Shown in pieces: positions 24,415 through 32,858 of a DNA stretch of 47,463 nt (position 1 is its first letter; every line of letters starts with the position of its first letter). The notes under the pieces are model-generated. The model searched no databases. It had not been told where the DNA came from and saw only the letters and a list, made by a program, of their open reading frames with translations. A program made the translations under genes and the position numbers. The DNA is from Cytophagaceae bacterium (GTDB taxonomy: Bacteria > Bacteroidota > Bacteroidia > Cytophagales > Cytophagaceae): NCBI GenBank assembly GCA_025054875.1, contig JANWYS010000007.1:1-47463 (forward strand), read 5' to 3'.

Positions 24415-25592
24415 GTTATGTACGATTTAATATTTGAGTATAAATTTCTTGCCAATGCTCTGGTTTCTTTATCGGTAGCTATATAATCATCCAAAGTTGG
24501 ATGTGCAATATACGTTTGTTTTTCAATACAACGTTCAATAAGATCAGAAATTCCAAGAAAAGAGATTTTGTTTTCCAAAAAATATTGCACGGCAATTTCA
24601 TTTGCGGCATTCAATACGCAAGGGGTATTTCCGCCTTTATTCATGGCGTGGTACGCAAGGGCTAGATTTCTGAATGTATGCATATCCGGCTTTTCAAATG
24701 TGAGTTCGCCATGGGCTACAAAGTCATAGCGAGGTAGAGGAGAATGTAGTCTGTGTGGATAGGAGAGTGCATACTGTATAGGTAGTTTCATGTCGGGTAG
24801 GCCGAGTTGTGCTTTGATGGAACCATCCTGAAACTGTACCATAGAATGTATTACCGATTGCGGATGTACTACAACTTCTATTTGCTCGGGGGAGAGGTTG
24901 AAGAGCCATTTTGCTTCGATTACCTCTAATCCTTTATTCATGAGGGTTGCCGAGTCTATAGTTATTTTTGCGCCCATGTTCCATTTGGGATGTTTCAGGG
25001 CTTGTTCTTTTGTTACGGTTTTCAGATAGTTTACGTCTTTTCCTCTGAAAGGGCCTCCGGATGCGGTGAGTATGATTTTTTCTATCTTATTAAACTCTTC
25101 ACCTGCCAGGCACTGAAATATAGCGGAATGTTCAGAATCAACGGGAATGATAAATACTTTGAATTGTTCGGCGAGTTGAGTGACCAAGTCTCCTGCCACT
25201 ACTAATGTTTCCTTGTTGGCCAGAGCTATATGCTTGCCGGCTTTGATGGCGCGTATGGTAGGTATGAGGCCTGCATAACCTACAATTGCTGTAAGTACAA
25301 TATCTATACTTTCCATTTCTACAACAGAGGCAACAGAACCTGCCCCGCAATACACTTTTATATCGAAGGGTTCCAATGCATCTGCCACTTTGTGGTAAAG
25401 TTCCTGGTTACCGATAACCACTACATTGGGCTTGAACTCAACAGCCTGTTTTATAAGAAGCTCAGCATTATCTTGAGCAGTGAGCACTTCCACTTCAAAC
25501 TTATCTCTGTGGGTGCGCATCACATCTAATGCTTGACGCCCTATGGAACCGGTAGAGCCTAGTATAGCAATATGTCTTTTATTTTTTTCCAG
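24411..25592 (-). CDS. dxr: 1-deoxy-D-xylulose 5-phosphate reductoisomerase, CTG start
   Basis: Dxr makes 2-C-methyl-D-erythritol 4-phosphate from DXP with NADPH, the first committed step of the non-mevalonate isoprenoid pathway. The first GTG/ATG codons in frame (25523, 25520) would remove the N-terminal NADPH-binding strand and loop (I-A-I-L-G-S-T-G-S-I-G). The frame is open upstream to a TAG three codons before CTG at 25592. Starting there gives 393 residues with E-K-N-K-R-H-I-A-I-L-G, the normal family N terminus. Later motifs are intact: A-L-A-N-K-E-T-L, D-S-E-H-S-A-I, T-A-S-G-G-P-F, and D-S-A-T-L-M-N-K-G-L-E. It overlaps rseP. Confidence 0.93.
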   Translation of the reverse strand: MEKNKRHIAILGSTGSIGRQALDVMRTHRDKFEVEVLTAQDNAELLIKQAVEFKPNVVVIGNQELYHKVADALEPFDIKVYCGAGSVASVVEMESIDIVLTAIVGYAGLIPTIRAIKAGKHIALANKETLVVAGDLVTQLAEQFKVFIIPVDSEHSAIFQCLAGEEFNKIEKIILTASGGPFRGKDVNYLKTVTKEQALKHPKWNMGAKITIDSATLMNKGLEVIEAKWLFNLSPEQIEVVVHPQSVIHSMVQFQDGSIKAQLGLPDMKLPIQYALSYPHRLHSPLPRYDFVAHGELTFEKPDMHTFRNLALAYHAMNKGGNTPCVLNAANEIAVQYFLENKISFLGISDLIERCIEKQTYIAHPTLDDYIATDKETRALARNLYSNIKSYIT

Positions 25593-25615
25593 TGCGTACT
25601 ATAAGTATGAGCAGG

Positions 25616-25648
25616 CAAATATAGTCACCCGTTGTCGGTATGAACAAA
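25616..25648 (-). promoter_or_regulatory. promoter for dxr-rseP
   Basis: On the minus strand TTTG (25645-25648) and TATATTTG (25616-25623) are separated by 21 bases. This matches the Bacteroidota TTG-N17-23-TAnnTTTG promoter. Transcription would start near 25610, leaving a leader of under 20 bases before the CTG at 25592. That supports this unusual start rather than one further inside the gene. Confidence 0.65.
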
Positions 25649-25677
25649 CATACACAAATTATTTTTTATATGGCAGG

Positions 25678-26337
25678 CTACCACTCTATGGGTGTGATGT
25701 GGTGAGAACGTAAATACTGATTAGTTTTTGAAAAATGCCTGCAGCCAAAAAATCCGGATGCTGAAAAAGGAGATGGATGTGATGCCGTGAGAACCAAATG
25801 TTTGTTACGATCTATGATTTGTCCTTTCTTCTGTGCGTAAGCTCCCCAAAGTAAAAAAACAATATGTTCTTTTTTTTCCGATACAATGCGTATGACTTCA
25901 TCTGTAAATATTTCCCATCCTTTATTCTGGTGTGACCCTGCACAATTTGCGCGCACGGTAAGTGTGGCGTTGAGCAGTAATACGCCTTGCTTTGCCCATC
26001 GTTCCAAATTCCCGCTTTCAGGTATAGGTGTACCTATATCTTGTTGTATCTCTTTGAATATGTTTACTAAAGATGGAGGATGTTTTATGCCATCGTTTAC
26101 TGAAAAACATAGTCCATGAGCTTGCCCTTGGCCATGATAAGGGTCTTGACCTATGATCACTACCTTTACCTTGTCAAAAGGGCATTTATCGAAAGCGTTG
26201 AAAATTAAAGGACCCGGAGGGTATATGGTATATGCCTTCTTTTCTTCCCGCAAGAATGCCACCAACGATTTGAAATAGTCTTTTTCAAATTCATCTGCTA
26301 ACAGCGCTTTCCAACTCTGTTCGATTTTTACATCCAT
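25678..26337 (-). CDS. ung: uracil-DNA glycosylase
   Basis: A family-1 UDG that removes uracil from DNA in base-excision repair. The 219-residue length is standard. Motifs: catalytic water-activating loop G-Q-D-P-Y-H at 63-68 (Asp65), the uracil-specific L-L-L-N-A-T-L-T-V-R strand, L-L-W-G-A-Y-A, and the DNA-intercalating H-P-S-P-F-S-A loop. All are present. It is a single minus-strand gene upstream of dxr (transcribed the same way) with a separate promoter likely. Confidence 0.97.
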   Translation of the reverse strand: MDVKIEQSWKALLADEFEKDYFKSLVAFLREEKKAYTIYPPGPLIFNAFDKCPFDKVKVVIIGQDPYHGQGQAHGLCFSVNDGIKHPPSLVNIFKEIQQDIGTPIPESGNLERWAKQGVLLLNATLTVRANCAGSHQNKGWEIFTDEVIRIVSEKKEHIVFLLWGAYAQKKGQIIDRNKHLVLTASHPSPFSASGFFGCRHFSKTNQYLRSHHITPIEW

Positions 26338-26680
26338 TTGCCTGCTATTGATATAGTAAAGCCAGGTTAATTTTTAAATTCATGCGCAAAGTAAACTTTC
26401 ACACAGCAATAAAAAAATTACTTCCTTATTCTATACTCAATCACCGCATTTTATGCATATAAACTATCACTTTGTTAAATTGCAACAATTAGCTTGCTGC
26501 ACATGAATGTATTTCAGAACAATTATGGCAAACAACTGTTTATCTTGAGCGGTAGATATGTGATTCTATAGAAAAATGCACAATTAATATGATGTTAAAT
26601 TTTTAAGTTAACTATTGCATTACAAGAAAACTTCCGTATCTTTGCACCTCTAAAATTTTACGAACTAAAAATTAGAATTA
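26338..26680. other. AT-rich leader region of the str operon
   Basis: About 340 AT-rich bases between divergent ung and rpsL, containing the rpsL promoter. I saw no gene, tRNA or obvious riboswitch fold. Confidence 0.5.
26615..26644 (+). promoter_or_regulatory. promoter for rpsL-rpsG-fusA-rpsJ
   Basis: TTG at 26615-26617 and TATCTTTG at 26637-26644 with 19 bases between them fit the Bacteroidota housekeeping consensus. The predicted start near 26651 gives a leader of about 30 bases before the rpsL ATG. Confidence 0.65.
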
Positions 26681-27094
26681 ATGCCAACCATAGCACAGTT
26701 AGTAAGAAAAGGAAGACAAAAATTAAAATGGAAATCAAAATCTCCGGCTCTTGATTCTTGTCCTTTCCGCAGGGGAGTGTGCACAAGGGTTTATACCACT
26801 ACTCCCAAAAAACCTAATTCAGCAATGAGGAAAGTGGCGCGCGTACGTCTTACTAATAAAAAGGAGGTAAACGCCTATATCCCCGGCGAAGGCCACAATT
26901 TGCAAGAGCACTCCATAGTGCTTGTACGTGGCGGACGTGTTAAAGACCTACCTGGCGTTCGTTATCACATAGTGCGCGGTTCATTAGATACTGCCGGTGT
27001 TAACGGCAGAAAAAAATCCAGGTCAAAATACGGAGCAAAAAAACCAAAAGCCGGAGCAGCAGCCACAGCACCAGCAAAGGGAGGTAAAAAATAA
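26681..27094 (+). CDS. rpsL: 30S ribosomal protein S12
   Basis: S12 lies at the decoding centre of the small ribosomal subunit. The 137-residue protein carries the conserved K-K-P-N-S-A-M-R-K and [12 protein letters not shown] segments. The two lysines where streptomycin-resistance changes usually occur are wild type. A short Lys/Ala/Gly tail of about 20 residues beyond the core is common in Bacteroidota. It is the first gene of the str operon, with rpsG 15 bases downstream. Confidence 0.98.
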   Translation: MPTIAQLVRKGRQKLKWKSKSPALDSCPFRRGVCTRVYTTTPKKPNSAMRKVARVRLTNKKEVNAYIPGEGHNLQEHSIVLVRGGRVKDLPGVRYHIVRGSLDTAGVNGRKKSRSKYGAKKPKAGAAATAPAKGGKK

Positions 27095-27109
27095 AGCACG
27101 AGTAGTACT

Positions 27110-27577
27110 ATGAGAAAAGCCAAACCTAAAAAAAGATACGTATTACCTGATCCAAAGTTTAATGATGTGATGGTTACAAAATTTGTAAACACACTCATGC
27201 ATCGCGGCAAAAAATCTATTGCCTATAACATCTTTTATGAAGCCATAAAAATCGTTGAAAGTAAAACCAACGAAAATGGTTTGGAAGTTTGGAAAAAAGC
27301 CCTGAGCAACATAAGCCCAATGGTTGAAGTGCGCAGCCGTCGTGTTGGTGGTGCTACATTTCAGGTTCCTACAGAGGTGCGCCCGGAAAGAAGGCAATCT
27401 TTGGGCATGAAGTGGTTGGTACAGTATTCACGCGCACGCAGTGAAAAAACTATGATAGACAAACTTGCTGCAGAAATTATAGCAGCCTACAAAGGTGAAG
27501 GCGCTGCTGTAAAGAAGAAAGACGACACTCACAGAATGGCTGAAGCCAACAAAGCATTTTCGCATTTCAGATTCTAA
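27110..27577 (+). CDS. rpsG: 30S ribosomal protein S7
   Basis: S7 is the primary assembly protein of the 30S head and contacts E-site tRNA. The 155-residue length is typical. Conserved segments [31 protein letters not shown] and Q-V-P-x-E-V-R-P-x-R-R are visible. Second gene of the str operon, 24 bases before fusA. Confidence 0.98.
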   Translation: MRKAKPKKRYVLPDPKFNDVMVTKFVNTLMHRGKKSIAYNIFYEAIKIVESKTNENGLEVWKKALSNISPMVEVRSRRVGGATFQVPTEVRPERRQSLGMKWLVQYSRARSEKTMIDKLAAEIIAAYKGEGAAVKKKDDTHRMAEANKAFSHFRF

Positions 27578-27601
27578 CAAATCAACATTACTACCCTCAC
27601 T

Positions 27602-29710
27602 ATGCCACGTGATCTAAAATTTACTCGCAACATTGGAATTGCGGCTCATATTGACGCCGGTAAGACAACTACTACCGAACGCATTCTTTATTATGCCGGC
27701 GTAAGCCACAAAATCGGTGAAGTACATGAAGGTGCCGCTACCATGGACTGGATGGTGCAAGAGCAGGAGAGAGGTATCACTATTACCTCAGCTGCTACCA
27801 CCGTGTACTGGCCCTATAAAGGAAACAAATATCAGGTTAACATCATAGACACGCCTGGCCACGTAGATTTCACAGTAGAGGTTAACCGCTCTTTACGTGT
27901 TTTAGATGGATTGGTTTTCTTATTTAGTTCTGTTGATGGAGTAGAGCCCCAATCAGAAACTAACTGGAGGTTGGCCAACAACTACAACGTACCTCGCATA
28001 GGTTTCGTAAATAAAATGGACCGCTCAGGTGCCGACTTCCTCAATGTGTGCAAACAAGTGCGCGAAATGCTTGGCAGCAATGCTATAGCTATGCAATTAC
28101 CCATTGGCGAGGAGGATAAATTCAGGGGAGTGGTAGACTTGGTAAAATTTAAGGGGATAGAATGGAATGAAGAAGATAAAGGGATGACCTACAAGGAAGT
28201 CCCCATTCCTGCCGAAATGCTTGATGAAGCTAAGAAATATCGCGAAAAACTTTTAGAAGCGGTAGCCGAGTTTGACGATAAAATAATGGAGAAATACTTC
28301 GATGATCCGAACTCCATCACCGAAGATGAAATACTAACCGCTTTACGCAAGGCTGTAATAGCCATGAAAGTGGTACCTATGTTTTGCGGATCATCTTTCA
28401 AAAATAAAGGTGTGCAAACCATGTTAGACTATGTTATGGCTTTGCTGCCTTCACCCCTTGATAAGGATAACATTGTAGGTACTGACCCTGACACCGGAAA
28501 GGAAGTCACTCGTAAACCCAGTGAAAGTGAACCTTTCTGTGGCCTTGCATTCAAAATAGCTACTGACCCCTTCGTGGGCAGGCTTTGTTTTGTACGTGCG
28601 TATTCCGGCGTGCTCGAATCCGGGTCATATGTATATAACTCTCGTTCGGGACAAAAAGAACGCATATCACGTGTGTTCCAAATGCATGCAAACAAACAAA
28701 ACCAAATAGAACGATTGGTAGCTGGTGATATAGGCGCTGTAGTGGGTTTTAAAGACATCAAAACCGGTGACACTCTTTGTGACGAAAAACATAAAATCGT
28801 GCTTGAGTCTATGGTGTTCCCCGAACCTGTAATCGGATACGCCATAGAACCTAAAGCTCAAGCCGACATGGACAAAATGAGTATGGCCATAGCTAAACTT
28901 GTGGAGGAAGACCCCACTCTACAAGTCTCTACTGACCATGAAACCGGACAAACTATATTGAAAGGAATGGGTGAGCTTCACCTTGAGATCATAATAGACC
29001 GGCTAAAGAGAGAGTTTAAAGTAGAAGTTAACCAAGGTGCTCCACAAGTAGCCTACAAGGAAACACTCACTAAAACTTTCCAGCATCGTGAGGTTTACAA
29101 AAAACAAACCGGAGGTCGCGGTAAGTTTGCAGATATACAATTCGAGATAGGTCCGCGTGAGGATGGTAAACCCGGACTTGAGTTTATAAACGATATAGTT
29201 GGCGGTGTGATCCCCAAAGAATTTATCCCCTCTGTACAAAAAGGTTTTGAGGAGGCTATGAAAACCGGTGTATTGGCCGGCTATCCTGTGGAGTCAATGA
29301 GAGTTAGATTGTTTCATGGTTCTTTCCATGATGTTGACTCTGACTCTTTATCATTCGAGATAGCAGCTCGTAATGGCTTCAGAGAAGCGGCTAAAAATTG
29401 TAATCCCAAGCTTCTGGAACCTATCATGGCTGTAGAGGTGCTTTGTCCCGATGAATATACAGGGCCTATAACAGGTGACCTTAATCGTAGAAGAGGTATC
29501 ATGAAAGGTATGGACACCAAGGCGGGTTCGCAAGTTATAAAGGCTGATGTTCCTTTATCTGAGTTGTTTGGTTACGTTACAGACCTTCGCACCCTATCTT
29601 CAGGACGCGCTTCTGCTAACCTCACCTTCTCGCATTACGAATTTGTACCTCAAAACCTTGCAGAAACTATAATAGCTAAAGTAAAAGGTACCGCAACAGT
29701 AAAAGGATAA
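27602..29710 (+). CDS. fusA: elongation factor G
   Basis: EF-G drives ribosomal translocation with GTP. The 702-residue protein has all five domains. G motifs: [10 protein letters not shown] (P loop), the R-G-I-T-I-T-S-A-A switch 1, D-T-P-G-H-V-D switch 2, and N-K-M-D. Later motifs include the domain IV loop [12 protein letters not shown] and H-G-S-F-H-D-V-D-S. Lies 12 bases before rpsJ. No sign of truncation, and it looks like the housekeeping copy rather than a paralogue. Confidence 0.98.
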   Translation: MPRDLKFTRNIGIAAHIDAGKTTTTERILYYAGVSHKIGEVHEGAATMDWMVQEQERGITITSAATTVYWPYKGNKYQVNIIDTPGHVDFTVEVNRSLRVLDGLVFLFSSVDGVEPQSETNWRLANNYNVPRIGFVNKMDRSGADFLNVCKQVREMLGSNAIAMQLPIGEEDKFRGVVDLVKFKGIEWNEEDKGMTYKEVPIPAEMLDEAKKYREKLLEAVAEFDDKIMEKYFDDPNSITEDEILTALRKAVIAMKVVPMFCGSSFKNKGVQTMLDYVMALLPSPLDKDNIVGTDPDTGKEVTRKPSESEPFCGLAFKIATDPFVGRLCFVRAYSGVLESGSYVYNSRSGQKERISRVFQMHANKQNQIERLVAGDIGAVVGFKDIKTGDTLCDEKHKIVLESMVFPEPVIGYAIEPKAQADMDKMSMAIAKLVEEDPTLQVSTDHETGQTILKGMGELHLEIIIDRLKREFKVEVNQGAPQVAYKETLTKTFQHREVYKKQTGGRGKFADIQFEIGPREDGKPGLEFINDIVGGVIPKEFIPSVQKGFEEAMKTGVLAGYPVESMRVRLFHGSFHDVDSDSLSFEIAARNGFREAAKNCNPKLLEPIMAVEVLCPDEYTGPITGDLNRRRGIMKGMDTKAGSQVIKADVPLSELFGYVTDLRTLSSGRASANLTFSHYEFVPQNLAETIIAKVKGTATVKG

Positions 29711-29722
29711 TTTAGTATAACC

Positions 29723-30028
29723 ATGAACCAAAAAATCAGAATCAAGTTAAAATCATTTGACCATAATCTGGTAGATAAATCTTCAGAGAAAATAGTCCGT
29801 GCTGTGAAGGCTACAGGAGCTGTGGTAAGTGGTCCTATACCATTGCCAACGGAGAAACAAATATTTACCGTACTACGTTCACCCCATGTGAACAAAAAAT
29901 CAAGAGAGCAATTTCAATTATGCACCTACAAAAGGCTTGTAGATATTTATTCTACCTCAAGTAAAACAGTGGATGCCCTTATGAAACTCGAATTACCTAG
30001 TGGTGTAGAAGTAGAAATCAAAGTATAA
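29723..30028 (+). CDS. rpsJ: 30S ribosomal protein S10
   Basis: S10 (101 residues) is a 30S head protein and also the NusE transcription factor. Family motifs are [10 protein letters not shown] and the K-x-G-A-x-V-x-G-P-I-P-L-P-T loop, with [12 protein letters not shown]. In most Bacteroidota rpsJ continues directly into rplC and the S10 operon. Here it is followed by a strong terminator and a mobile-element remnant, so the str and S10 operons are split. Confidence 0.97.
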   Translation: MNQKIRIKLKSFDHNLVDKSSEKIVRAVKATGAVVSGPIPLPTEKQIFTVLRSPHVNKKSREQFQLCTYKRLVDIYSTSSKTVDALMKLELPSGVEVEIKV

Positions 30029-30050
30029 ATCATAACTCTAGAACAAATGA

Positions 30051-30084
30051 AAAAACCGGAATCTGTGAGTGTTCCGGTTTTTTT
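30051..30084 (+). terminator. intrinsic terminator after rpsJ
   Basis: A perfect 11-base stem (AAAAACCGGAA at 30051-30061 pairing with TTCCGGTTTTT at 30072-30082) with a 10-base loop is followed by more T residues. It is 23 bases after the rpsJ stop, so it should end str operon transcripts. Confidence 0.85.
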
Positions 30085-30114
30085 ATTTGGGGATTAGACT
30101 CTTAAACCCATTTT

Positions 30115-30670
30115 ATCCCGGGTTTTTCAGTTTAGGTTAGGTTTGGAGACTTAAAGGCCATGGAGATTGTTTAATATTTGAAAATAAACCGTCAAACCAT
30201 TGCCTTTCGTTGTAATGGAACGGACATTTTCAGTATCTTCTTGTTTCCTCGTTTCACTAACCAACTTCCTACTGCAAAGCAGTTCAATCTAAGCGTTGTA
30301 AGTCGTTGATAGTCGTTGATAGTTACCGGTTTGTTTTGAGAACCAACGATACCAATCCTATCAGATTATAAGCCATCATCATCCAAACGATTTTACTATA
30401 CTCACAGCGTCTATGCAATGGTTACATCGGCCTTCCGGTAAGCCCAACTCTTCCAGAATCTTTCTGATGCTTGTCTTGTCAGGCAGTCGTTTCATTTGTA
30501 GCATCCCACCCCAAGGGGTAACACATTTGTCCGTGTATTCGTAATCCATTTCTTATGTAAGTTTTGGTTACATCACAAAAAAGGAAATCTCTTTCGAAAA
30601 CTCCTTGAAAATTCAGTATTGAAGCGAAAAATCAGTGTGAAATTGTATATTCAACTGAAAAATCCGGGAT
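30115..30670 (-). mobile_element. IS1380-derived element, copy B (longest)
   Basis: A 556-base minus-strand copy bounded by inverted repeats ending ATCCCGG and CCGGGAT. Reading on the minus strand it has the family leader, a corrupted start region (M-G/D-Y-E-Y-T-D-K-C-V-T-P-W-G-G), about 40 further degraded N-terminal codons (R-K-I-L-E-E-L-G-L-P-E-G-R), then a deletion. It resumes at the C-terminal part (L-S-T-x-x-x-x-R-L-N-C-F-A-V-G-S-W-type sequence, then K-M-S-V-P-L). Several stops and frameshifts make it dead. It is the best copy for defining the family. Confidence 0.78.
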
Positions 30671-30775
30671 AAAATTCTGGCTACTCGATGTGGTAGAGAA
30701 GTGAATATTTTTCATTTCTTGCGGCAACATTTGGTGCAACTCTTGTGTCTTAGTAGTAAATAAATTAATACAACT

Positions 30776-30859
30776 ATGAAAGTGTTTTTGTATGGTCTAA
30801 TGCTTGTGATATACGTGTTGTACATGTTTATACATACGTATTCTATCACCACAAATTGA
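30776..30859 (+). CDS. 27-residue hydrophobic micro-protein (candidate)
   Basis: ATG at 30776 opens a 27-codon frame (begins MKVFLYGLMLVIYVLYMF) predicted to be one membrane-spanning helix with a short polar tail ending T-T-N. A perfect 11-base terminator stem begins 19 bases after its stop. The compact unit of short leader, small frame and strong terminator is typical of a small membrane protein gene or a small RNA. A candidate AACATTTG -7 element lies at 30728-30735. No family recognised. Confidence 0.5.
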   Translation: MKVFLYGLMLVIYVLYMFIHTYSITTN

Positions 30860-30877
30860 TATTGTTTGTCTCCACAT

Positions 30878-30922
30878 AGAAGAGCCGTTTCCCATCATTT
30901 TTTTACGGCTCTTCTGTTTTTT
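30878..30922 (+). terminator. intrinsic terminator after the micro-gene
   Basis: AGAAGAGCCGT (30878-30888) pairs perfectly with ACGGCTCTTCT (30905-30915), with a 16-base loop and a following GTTTTTT run. This is a textbook intrinsic terminator with no long gene before it, implying that a short transcript ends here. Confidence 0.85.
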
Positions 30923-31090
30923 AAACCTAAGTGCATTTCTTGTGCATAGTGCTTCTGTCCGGCAGCAAGCACATTTTCATATGCTTACAATCATCTTATT
31001 ATGTGATGTAGTTTACACTGCAAGTCGTTTGAGAGTGAAATGATTTTTTGTTGAGCGTAATTACAAGTTTTCACAAATCAGACAAAAAGT

Positions 31091-31098
31091 TACTTTTG
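31091..31098 (+). promoter_or_regulatory. -7 element for engB (TACTTTTG)
   Basis: TACTTTTG fits TAnnTTTG. Transcription would begin near 31105, which makes a TTG at 31107 an unlikely start and favours ATG at 31119. No good -33 TTG was found at the expected distance. Confidence 0.5.
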
Positions 31099-31118
31099 TT
31101 TCAAAGTTGAACATTGGT

Positions 31119-31736
31119 ATGCTAATACACAGCGCAAAATTTGTTGGCAGCTATACCGACTATAAAAACTGTCCTTCGGATAGCCGGCCTGAATTTGCAT
31201 TCATAGGACGCTCGAATGTAGGAAAATCATCATTGATAAATTCGCTTTGCAACAATCAAAAATTAGCCAATGTATCATCCACTCCCGGCAAAACTCAACT
31301 CATAAATTATTATCTCATTAACAACAAATGGTATCTGGTAGACTTACCCGGATATGGCTGGGCAAAAGTGTCCAAAGATAAAAAAAAGCAATGGGAAGCT
31401 ATGATCAAGAACTACTTGTTGTATCGCCATCAATTAACCTGTGTGTTCTGTCTTGTGGATAGCAACTTACCTCCTCAGGAAATAGATATAAACTTCATAA
31501 ATTGGCTTGGAACAAATGGAATACCTTTGGTCATTATATTCACAAAAGCAGATAAGAATTCTAAAAATAAAATTGGTACGAACATTGCTAAGATTAAAAC
31601 AGAGTTATTAAAAACCTGGGAAGAACTTCCGGCGTATTTTATGACATCATCAAAAACTCATCAGGGAAGAGAGGATATATTGCGGTTGATTTCCGATACT
31701 TTACAAAGCCTCAATTCACCGGGGTTGAATAAATGA
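31119..31736 (+). CDS. engB: ribosome biogenesis GTPase EngB/YsxC
   Basis: An essential GTPase that helps assemble the large ribosomal subunit. From ATG 31119 it is 205 residues. G1 is G-R-S-N-V-G-K-S-S at 30-38, G3 D-L-P-G-Y-G at 75-80 and G4 T-K-A-D at 142-145. The S-T-P-G-K-T-Q G2 region is also present. An in-frame TTG at 31107 would add four residues but lies at the predicted transcription start. Single gene or first of the group leading into the TonB-C gene 39 bases downstream. Confidence 0.95.
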   Translation: MLIHSAKFVGSYTDYKNCPSDSRPEFAFIGRSNVGKSSLINSLCNNQKLANVSSTPGKTQLINYYLINNKWYLVDLPGYGWAKVSKDKKKQWEAMIKNYLLYRHQLTCVFCLVDSNLPPQEIDINFINWLGTNGIPLVIIFTKADKNSKNKIGTNIAKIKTELLKTWEELPAYFMTSSKTHQGREDILRLISDTLQSLNSPGLNK

Positions 31737-31775
31737 ATTATTTAATATATCATTGCGGACTTAAAATATTCAGTT

Positions 31776-32141
31776 ATGAAAAATTACAGGTTTTTGCTCC
31801 TCTCGACGTTACTCATGATATGCTGGTCATTGTGTGGGCAAACTGTTCCACCCAACAAAACTATTCCTGCTGCACAATATTATGAGGGCGGACAAGATGC
31901 TATGTACAAATTCATCAATGAAAATGTACGATATCCTGTATTAGCCAAAAGAAACAGAATACAAGGCGAATGTATCATCCACCTCACCATTGAAGCTGAC
32001 GGGAAAGGTACAAACTACAGTGTGGTGAAAAACATTGGCGGAGGCTGCGGCGAAGAAGCTCTGCGGGTAGTAAAACTGCTAAAGTTTAAGCCTCCCGGCT
32101 TCCGTGTAGATGTAAACATACCTGTTATTTATAAACTTTAA
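31776..32141 (+). CDS. secreted TonB C-terminal domain protein
   Basis: A 121-residue protein with a signal peptide (about residues 1-21, M-I-C-W-S-L-C-G-Q end) and a stand-alone TonB_C domain. The domain shows Y-P-V-L-A-K-R-N-R-I-Q-G-E-C-I-I-H-L-T-I and the closing A-L-R-V-V-K-L-L-K-F-K-P-P. There is no N-terminal transmembrane helix linking it to ExbB/D, so it is not a classical energy transducer. Such short TonB-C proteins are common in Bacteroidota and their role is unclear. A cysteine at 20 or so could make it a lipoprotein. Confidence 0.85.
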   Translation: MKNYRFLLLSTLLMICWSLCGQTVPPNKTIPAAQYYEGGQDAMYKFINENVRYPVLAKRNRIQGECIIHLTIEADGKGTNYSVVKNIGGGCGEEALRVVKLLKFKPPGFRVDVNIPVIYKL

Positions 32142-32153
32142 ACTTTATTCTGA

Positions 32154-32795
32154 ATGGAATTACTGAAAGATATAGCTTCTGTATCCGGTAAAAGCGGGCT
32201 TTTCAAAGTGCTGAAACCCACCAGAAATGGTGTTATTCTGGAAAGCATAGACAGCCAGAAAAGCAAGCTAATTGCAAATACATCTGAGCGTGTGTCTATA
32301 CTTAAAGATATTTCCATATATACTAAAGGCGAAGAAAACTCTATACCTTTAGAGACTATACTTAAAAAAGTGTACGAACTCTATGGTTCTTCTTTAAACA
32401 TCACACCAAAATCTCCCGATGCCGAATTAAGAGCTTTTATGCAGAAAGTACTGCCTAATTATGATGAGGAGAGAGTATACTGCTCAGACATAAAAAAATT
32501 GATCAGTTGGTATTCCATCCTGTTGGCTAATTTTCCTGATATGTTTACTGATGGCGCCGCCCAGCAGAAAGAAGAACAAAAAAATACAGAAGAAAATATT
32601 GCAACCATTACAGAAAAAGAAAATAATGTTGTAGCAGAGGAAGTATCTTCGGCACAGGATACATCCGAAACTGTAAAAAACACTTCAAAAAAATCTTCTT
32701 CTAAACCCAAAGAACCTACCGGGAAAGAAGATAAAAAAACATCTGCAGAAGAAAAGCCAAAAGCAAAAAGCGCTTCCTCTAAAAGCAAAAAATAA
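32154..32795 (+). CDS. DUF5606 domain protein
   Basis: A 213-residue protein. Residues 1-125 match the DUF5606 layout known from Bacteroidota: L-K-D-I-A-S-V-S-G-K-S-G-L-F-K-V-L-K-P-T-R-N-G at the start and L-P-N-Y-D-E-E-R-V-Y-x-S-D-I-K-K-L near 110. The last 75 or so residues are a low-complexity Lys/Glu/Ser/Thr tail, probably disordered. Function unknown. It lies 12 bases after the TonB-C gene and 63 before the DUF58 gene. Confidence 0.88.
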   Translation: MELLKDIASVSGKSGLFKVLKPTRNGVILESIDSQKSKLIANTSERVSILKDISIYTKGEENSIPLETILKKVYELYGSSLNITPKSPDAELRAFMQKVLPNYDEERVYCSDIKKLISWYSILLANFPDMFTDGAAQQKEEQKNTEENIATITEKENNVVAEEVSSAQDTSETVKNTSKKSSSKPKEPTGKEDKKTSAEEKPKAKSASSKSKK

Positions 32796-32858
32796 CACCT
32801 AAGTATTTATTAGCTTCATCTGCCTTATTTCTATCTTTGCTATAATGGATAAAGGCAA

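Larger units (their letters stand above)
30671..31106. other. intergenic region with micro-gene and terminator
   Basis: About 435 bases between copy B and engB. Apart from the 27-codon reading frame and the terminator listed separately, I see no other gene. Confidence 0.5.

Noticed and set aside
30300-30330. Short tandem repeat (AGTCGTTGAT repeated)
   Set aside because: It lies inside IS1380-derived copy B, where the transposase tail contains such sequence; not an independent repeat or CRISPR unit.
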